A stretch of 64,000 nt of DNA from Russula earlei. Its lineage: Eukaryota; Basidiomycota; Agaricomycetes; Russulales; Russulaceae. The stretch is taken from contig JAGFNK010000079.1 of the NCBI GenBank assembly GCA_025769875.1, positions 86,538 through 150,537 on the forward strand, given 5' to 3'. The notes below the pieces were generated by a model. It worked only from the letters and a program-made list of their open reading frames with translations. It was not told the origin of the DNA and did no database searches. Every line of letters begins with the position of its first letter. Position 1 is the stretch's first letter. The position numbers and the translations under genes were made by a program. Of this stretch, positions 58,609 to 64,000 are shown piece by piece.

Positions 58609-60281
58609 CCAGCCAACACTCAAGTGTCTACTCCCAACTCCCCCACTCTTGTCAATACCTCCCTGCATCTCCCTTCTCCTCTCCAACCCACTCCCCACAC
58701 TGCCCTTCATCTCCTTACTGAAGACCTCGATCTGGTCAACACATCTTCACCCCTCAGCGTCTTGTACTCCCCAATGGCTCCCCCATCGTCTCCTATCACT
58801 GCCCAGCCCATTCCAGGTGACTTTGTCCCCATTGGCACTCCTCCTCCAGTGCAGAACAAGCAGCAGCAAGCAGACCATCCTCCCTTGCCTGATAGCTTCC
58901 TTGATCACCCTCCTTGCACAGCATTCCGATTCCACCCTCATCAGTACTTTGTCCTTCCTACCACCAATCGTTCCCACAAGCAGTGGTGTCCCCTCCACGA
59001 CTTGAACCATCAAGATTATCTGGGATGCATCCCTACCTCAGACCAGTTGTTACGAATCAAGGCCAGGTCCTGGCTGTAGATGGTCCTATTTCACTCAAGA
59101 GAGACCTCTCTCACTTTGCATTACCAACTCCCTTCCGTTTTCTGGGCTATCCCTCCTGCGGTGCAAGATATCACTATTGCAAAGGCACTATAACACGACC
59201 AGGCACCCATTTCCTAATCGGGTAATCATCGCGTGGCAGCCACTTGGTCACCCAGCCACCAGGAACCTGAAACAGCAGCACAAACTCTTAGAAACTGTTG
59301 CATAACTCATCTGACATCATCAAGGCTCCAATGACATCATGGCTGACCAAGCGACTCCACAGTGACCTCATAGGCTCACTAAGCGCTCCACAGTGACATC
59401 ATAATGATGTCATCACTCCACAATGATCAGTAATGCGCTCAGTAAGCCTGGAACTTGACACAAGCAAGTTTATGCCTCTGTAGTCCTATTGGATGGTACC
59501 AAAGAGTCTAGAATAGTCCCAGTTCTTTGTAATCAACCCTGTACACTGTATATAAGCCCCAATGAAGCATGGCAGTCGTCAGACTGTCCATATGTGATAC
59601 TCTCATCCTCCTGGGTACTCCCCTGTGACCGCTCAGTTTAAAGTCTACTCTCGTCTTCAAGGTACTCTTCAACGACCGCCTTGTTTAAGGCCCCCTGTTA
59701 CACTGGCCTCTAGTCTTCGCCTTTGTCTCTTGCAACACCTACCAGTCCCCATCTGGTACCTCCTCGTTGTTTGGCTCATCCTCCTGTTCAACGCCGTCTT
59801 CGCCGCATACCATCTGTTCCAACCCTTGCCCACCTGCTCCTGAGTCCTTAGTGATCAGCAGTATGTGTCTTGACACCAGTTGAGTCGTCGCACCTTCACA
59901 GACACCTACACAACCGCCTTTCATGCATGCATCGTCCACACTTTTGCGGTGGAACCATCCGACACTGCCCTTGCCACCCAGTACAATCTAACCCCCTTTG
60001 GCATCTGTTCCAATGTCGGGATATATGCCCCGGATGCTGACTTCCCCCTTGGACGTATCGCTTACATTTTTAATATGTCGTTGTTTAGGAAGCTCCTTAC
60101 CTTACCTGCCATTTACTGTCCTGCTTATGAAGGGTCCTTTTGCCTGTCTATTGTACACAATTTCCTGGATGGATGCCTAGCTTTCACGTACAGTTACTTA
60201 CACTTTGAAGAGAACAGTAACCATGTCTCCTTGCGTCACTACTCGACTTATACCGTCGACACCATCCGTTTCAACCTGTAG
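58609..60281 (+). pseudogene. Unknown ORF (ORF-X), split by solo LTR-A2
   Basis: An open frame runs from just after the TGA at 58606 to 59047, resumes at 59881 and stops at 60279-60281. Removing LTR-A2 and one copy of CCAGT rejoins it in frame over exactly 280 codons. The left part is Pro/Thr/Ser-rich (TPPPVQNKQQQADHPPLP), then FRFHPHQYFVLPTTN and DLNHQDYLGC. The right part has TYTTAFHACIVHTFAVEPSD, FPLGRIAYIFNMSLFRKLL and LRHYSTYTVDTIRFNL. The 5' end is lost at the LTR-A1 border. No domain was recognised. It may belong to an older, undescribed retroelement, or be a host gene. Confidence 0.55.
59048..59875 (+). mobile_element. Solo LTR, family A (copy A2), inside ORF-X
   Basis: 828 bp, TGTTACGAATC to GTGTCTTGACA, flanked by the exact 5-bp duplication CCAGT (59043-59047 and 59876-59880). 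It is very like A1 and A4 in sequence. It inserted in the coding part of ORF-X in the same orientation. Confidence 0.93.
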
Positions 60282-60371
60282 TTACTTCCCTTTTGCTTTA
60301 CGCCTCGTATTCCCCCTAACCCTCTTGAAATAATTGAGAGGTACCGTCTCGAAACCATAGATCTTGCGCAC

Positions 60372-60435
60372 GGTTCTTAAAAAGTAAGAACCACCCTTGT
60401 AACGCTTCAATAAAGATCAAATAAACCTTTCTTCT
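60372..60435 (+). terminator. Hairpin and AATAAA-type signals after ORF-X
   Basis: Arms GGTTCTTA (60372-60379) and TAAGAACC (60385-60392) are perfect. CAATAAAGATCAAATAAACC follows near 60408. The placement 90 bp after the ORF-X stop suits a 3' end and poly(A) signal, or an R-region hairpin of an old LTR. Confidence 0.5.
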
Positions 60436-62464
60436 TTGCCTTAACTAAAGTGCCTCGAGAATACGCCTTAGAAGAAGACAAAGAAGAAGACGCTATCACT
60501 AGACACATCCTAAGTCTAAATCATTATCAAACTTGGGCCTCCACCGCATTCCCTGTCACCACCTTAACCAATCTACACAATGTACCAGGGATAGAACCAC
60601 CCCACGAAGACTTTCCTCATCTCATTGTCAAAGAATTTCTTGAAGTCTTACCATTTGGACAACTCCTAAGCCACGATGAGCACACATTATATCTTGAAAC
60701 CCTTAGTTGACTCCTGCCACCAGCACGACAACAACTATTATATTGGCAACTTGCTCAAGCAAAAAACATCCAAGGACAACCAGTTGATTACCAATCCCTA
60801 TGCTCTAGTGAATTGAATCTTTGGACCAGGATCATCCAACCGTGTCACCATCTCATCGTTAATTCTTTAAGGACAGGGTATCGCCTGTTTTACCTGGCTT
60901 GGACATACATCAGCTACTATTGCCTCACTGTCCAGTTCTACCACCTACACCTCAACAGAATACAAAGAGAAAACCAATCTTACGTCCAACTCGCTGTTGT
61001 ACCAGGAATACACAACACCTTTGATTGGGAAACTAACTCGTGGTTATACGACACAGACTACAATCAACCTTGGGCAATTACCAGCCCAGACACCTCATAT
61101 ACTGGTCCTCCTGCGTACTATTCTGTCCCAGCAATCCTAGAAGCCTCAAGTCTTGCCCCTCGGCCCCTCACACCAATTCAAACCACCATCCTAACTAGCC
61201 AGGAACATTGGTCTGCCAGCACAGAAGATACTGAGTCAAATCTGTGGACAGCAAGGTGTAACTGCAAAACAGAGTATTGCACGTGCAACTTTCGACCAGA
61301 TACACCTCCTACTCCTAACGGAATTACCTTGTGGATGCCAGGTGATTACCACCTCCCCATTCAATAAATCTGGCTCCTCGAAACAGGAGACGCGCGTCAT
61401 CCCAACAACCCCCTGAGAGAGAAACAGTTCCCAACGCAAGGGAATTTCTTGTTGAAAGACCATTGCCTCCTACCCCTCCTGACGCCTACTTACCCTTGTT
61501 ACCAATCGTATTCCTACCCCTGTTGTACCTACCCAACCCTTTGTGTCACCCCTCATTGAATCCCCTGATAGTGCCAATCTTAGGAGTACTGATTTACACT
61601 GCTACTTACCAGAACAATCCTTCTTAGCATTAAACCTACCCACGCGTTCAAGGAGAGAGTTAACTGAATTCAAGAGTTATTGTACCCAAGCTTGGCATCA
61701 ACGACTGACACACTTTATAGTTTACAAACACCCCACCAAGGAAATAAGTGACTTTGCCATCTCTCCAGTGGAATTTGAAGGATATCTGTGGAAAACCCGA
61801 GTAGTTCTAACACAAAGCAGCATCACTGAAGAATACTCCCGAATCCAATTAAGAAGACACCAAGGAAGACCTGATACCATTCGACTGAAACCAGCCTACA
61901 CCATTGCATATCCTTGGAACAATGGCCATTGGACTATAACAGTTGTCTAAACCTATGAGCACTAGGAGAGATATCACTGATGAAGAAAATCTAATCCCAC
62001 TCCTATTTGAAGGCCTCAGTTATGACACTCAAGATCACTGTTACCGAGGGAAATTCACAGGTGTATCTATTATCAACCACGGAAATCTTTCTGACACTTG
62101 GTTATATGAAGACGACAACGACGAAGTTACCACTGAGCAACTTAAAGCAGCAGCCCCAGGAGCAGAAAATGTTCAAGACTTCAATCCCTATAACTATACA
62201 GGCCTCGTTTTAGACAAACCAGTCAAGTGGAGCCGTTCTAGAAGACATTGGGTTTACTACAATAACTGAGAAGTCAATTTTACTGCCCAAACAACCCAAG
62301 AAGTGACTGCCATCCTAGGAACCACACCAAGCACTCGAAGCACTACTCCAGGACCCTCCACCCAACAAAATACTCAACAACCCACTCCTCATACAGTTAG
62401 CAACGCACCACAAGCAATTCCCCAAACGCTCACTCCAACTAGAATCCAATTACAAGGCTCTGCC
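60414..62464 (+). pseudogene. Unknown decayed ORF (ORF-Y), truncated by the Ty3 element
   Basis: One frame is open from 60414 to 61367 except for a TGA at 60708-60710. Then, with one-base shifts near 61370-61500 and 61940 and a TGA near 62268, coding-like sequence continues to the LTR-A3 border. Content: DAITRHILSLNHYQTWASTA, LFYLAWTYISYYCLTVQFYH, FDWETNSWLYDTDYNQPW, CNCKTEYCTCNFRPDTPPTP, AWHQRLTHFIVYKHPTKEIS, DFNPYNYTGLVLDKPVKWSR, and a Gln/Thr/Pro-rich end. Trp/Tyr-rich, with a CxCxxxxCxC cluster. AT-rich codon use unlike the left 49 kb. I recognise no family; a gag-like protein of an old retroelement is one guess. Confidence 0.5.
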
Positions 62465-63247
62465 TGTCAAGACACGTACTGCTGATCCGTGTGGACTCAG
62501 GAGCAGGTGGGCAAGGGTCGGAACAGATGGTACGCGGCGTAGGCGGCGTTGAACAAGAGGACGAGCCAAATGACTAAGATGTACCAGATGGGGACTGGTA
62601 CGTGTAACTGGAGGCAGAGGCGAAGGTTAGAAGCCAGTGCAGCGAGGGACTTTAAACTGAGCGGTCGCAGGGGAGTACCCAGGAAGAGTAGAGTATCACA
62701 AATGGACAGTCTGACGACTGCCATGCTTCATTGGGGCTTATATACAGTGTACAGGGTCGATTACAAAGACCTGGGACTATTCTAGACTCTTTGGTACCAT
62801 CCAATAGGACTACAGAGGCATAAACTTGCTTGTGTCAAGTTTCAGGCTTACTGAGCGCGTTACTGATCATTGTGGAGCGATGACATCATTATGATGTCAC
62901 TGTGGAGCGCTTAGTGAGCCTATGAGGTCACTGTGGAGTCGCTCAGTCAGCTATGATGTCATTGGAGCCTGGATGACGTCAGATGATTTATGCAACAGTT
63001 TCTAAGAGTTTGTGCCACTGTTTCGGGGTCCTTGGTGGCTGAGTGGCCATGTGGCTGCCACGCGATGATTACCCGATTAGGAAACGGGTGTCTGGTCGAG
63101 TTATAGTGCCTTTTGCAATAGCGATATCTTGCACTGCAGGGGGAATAGCCCAGAAAACGGAAGGGAGTTGGTAATGCAAAATGAGAGAGGTCTCTCTTGA
63201 GTGAAATAGGACCATCTACGGTCATGACTTGGCCTTGGTTCGTAACA
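62465..63247 (-). mobile_element. 3' LTR of a Ty3/gypsy chromovirus (family A, copy A3)
   Basis: On the plus strand TGTCAAGACACG to GGTTCGTAACA; 783 bp, shorter than the other copies through a deletion near 62640-62665. On the minus strand it follows directly after the chromovirus reading frame and a purine-rich tract, so it is the element's 3' LTR. This ties LTR family A to Ty3/gypsy. The element's 5' LTR lies beyond the window. Confidence 0.9.
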
Positions 63248-63262
63248 TTCATCCCCTCTTTA
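63248..63262 (-). promoter_or_regulatory. Polypurine tract next to the 3' LTR
   Basis: On the minus strand AAAGAGGGGATGAA lies immediately before TGTTACG of the LTR. A purine run at this spot is the plus-strand primer of Ty3/gypsy replication. Confidence 0.75.
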
Positions 63263-63999
63263 CAGACTTGTTGCTCCTGCAACGGTAGGGACTTGTTTCT
63301 TTGGGAGGGTGGAGTAGTTTGCATATGAAAAGTCGAAGTCTGTTTGTTCGTGGGGAATTCTTTCTTGTTCTGTGGATTGCTTTGGAGATGGCTGTGGTCG
63401 ATTGGGTGCATGTGATCGCAGGGGTTCTTTGAAAAGTTCGTTGGTAACAAGGATAAAGGTAGTCGTCAACCGAGGTCATGATGAGAGTCGTTGGTTTAGG
63501 GGTTACTCCTGGTGGGAATTGTTTTAAGCGCTTTCGGATATTCCGATGGAAGTCTTTGACGAGTGATTGCGCTTTTGACAGGTTAGAGGCTGGCTCCCAA
63601 GTATTCTCTGCAGCAGTGTATCCTTTCCACTTGACTAGGTATTGGATGCCTTTGCGGTTTCGGGGAGAGTCGAGAGTTTAAGATCTGTTCTACTTCATAT
63701 TGCTCTTCTCCTTCGATTAGAACTGGTGGTGGGTTCGAGAAGTTAGGGCCGTGGGCAGCGGGTTTCTTTATAAGGTTTGATCAAGGAGTGGTGAAAGACT
63801 GGGTGTATCTTCCAAGACTTTGGTAGTTCGAGGCGAACGTTTACTGGGTAGGCAGTGTTGACTTTGAATGGTCCATAGCGTCGAGGGGCTAGTTTTGCTT
63901 TTGGGTGGGTGGTTCGTAGATTCGTGGCTTCCAGCCATACTTGATCCCCTTCTTTGAAACGAAATGTGGGGGATTGAGGTCCTGATTGCTTCATGATCT
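63249..63999 (-). pseudogene. Ty3/gypsy polyprotein 3' end: integrase C-terminus and chromodomain
   Basis: Minus strand, entering from the right edge: PTFRFKEGDQVWLEATNL, APRRYGPFKVNTAYPVN and LPKSWKIHPVFHHSLIKPY are the integrase C-terminal GPY/F module. EGEEQYEVEQIL followed by YLVKWKGYTAAENTWEPASN is a chromodomain, with a Lys/Arg-rich tail. Chromodomains steer chromovirus integration to marked chromatin. The frame shifts by one base twice, near 63760 (before the chromodomain) and near 63680 (inside it), so this copy is either decayed or hit by assembly indels. Reverse transcriptase and gag would lie beyond 64000. Confidence 0.88.
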
Positions 64000-64000
64000 C

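Noticed and set aside
58382..59005. 207-codon frame crossing the A1 right end
   Set aside because: Starts inside the LTR, where the same short frame recurs in all A copies, and is out of frame with ORF-X.
57745..59875. A1 and A2 as the two LTRs of one small element with a 470-bp interior
   Set aside because: A2 has its own exact target duplication (CCAGT) and its removal heals ORF-X, so the interior is ORF-X sequence and not element DNA. A1 has unlike flanks.

Overview
The window is nuclear DNA of a filamentous basidiomycete, most likely an Agaricomycete. Genes are dense and lie on both strands, broken by many introns of about 45-60 nt with GT(A/C)NGN donors and CTNA-type branch sites. The proteins that can be recognised (MED5, a Fus3/Kss1-type MAP kinase, an RlpA-like secreted barrel protein, a GRIP golgin, a serine-rich GPI cupredoxin) look like basidiomycete family members. 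Species cannot be read from the sequence.

From 1 to about 49.2 kb the DNA is ordinary gene space. In order it holds: GRIP golgin (+), secreted double-psi barrel protein (+), eIF3h (-), CDF zinc transporter (+), a gene-poor stretch with a diverged duplication, SNAPC3-like (-), NPC2/ML-domain lipid transfer protein (+), a small orphan protein (+), Mediator MED5 (+), TFIIF beta (-), a multi-span membrane protein (+), a paralogue of the small orphan (+), a 2.9 kb empty stretch, mitochondrial acyl carrier protein (-), La protein (+), ribosomal protein uL13 (+), cyclin H (-), CBF5/dyskerin (-), ribosomal protein eL22 (+), MAP kinase (+), a SAP-like coiled-coil protein (-), a LIM protein (+), a membrane protein with a long disordered tail (+), GPI cupredoxin (+), J-domain protein (+) and a disordered hypothetical (-). 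Several genes are head-to-head with 125-400 bp between start codons. The content is biased to Pol II/III transcription (SNAPC3, MED5, TFG2, CCL1) and ribosome or RNA maturation (CBF5, RPL22, RPL16, LHP1, eIF3h).

From about 49.2 kb to the end the window is nested transposable elements: a decayed copia gag start; a large element bounded by long inverted arms built of 154-bp tandem units and carrying P450 and transcription-factor relics; a 548-bp MITE with 3-bp target duplication; two LTR families (A, about 830 bp; B, about 960 bp) as solo, truncated and nested copies; two long decayed reading frames of unknown function used as landing sites by LTR-A; and, running off the right edge on the minus strand, the integrase C-terminus and chromodomain of a Ty3/gypsy chromovirus whose 3' LTR is a family-A copy.

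Several conserved genes need a one-base frame change that no intron explains. The likeliest cause is indel error in the assembly rather than gene death. Exon borders given below were read by eye from splice consensus and frame, and gene ends are start and stop codons, not transcript ends.
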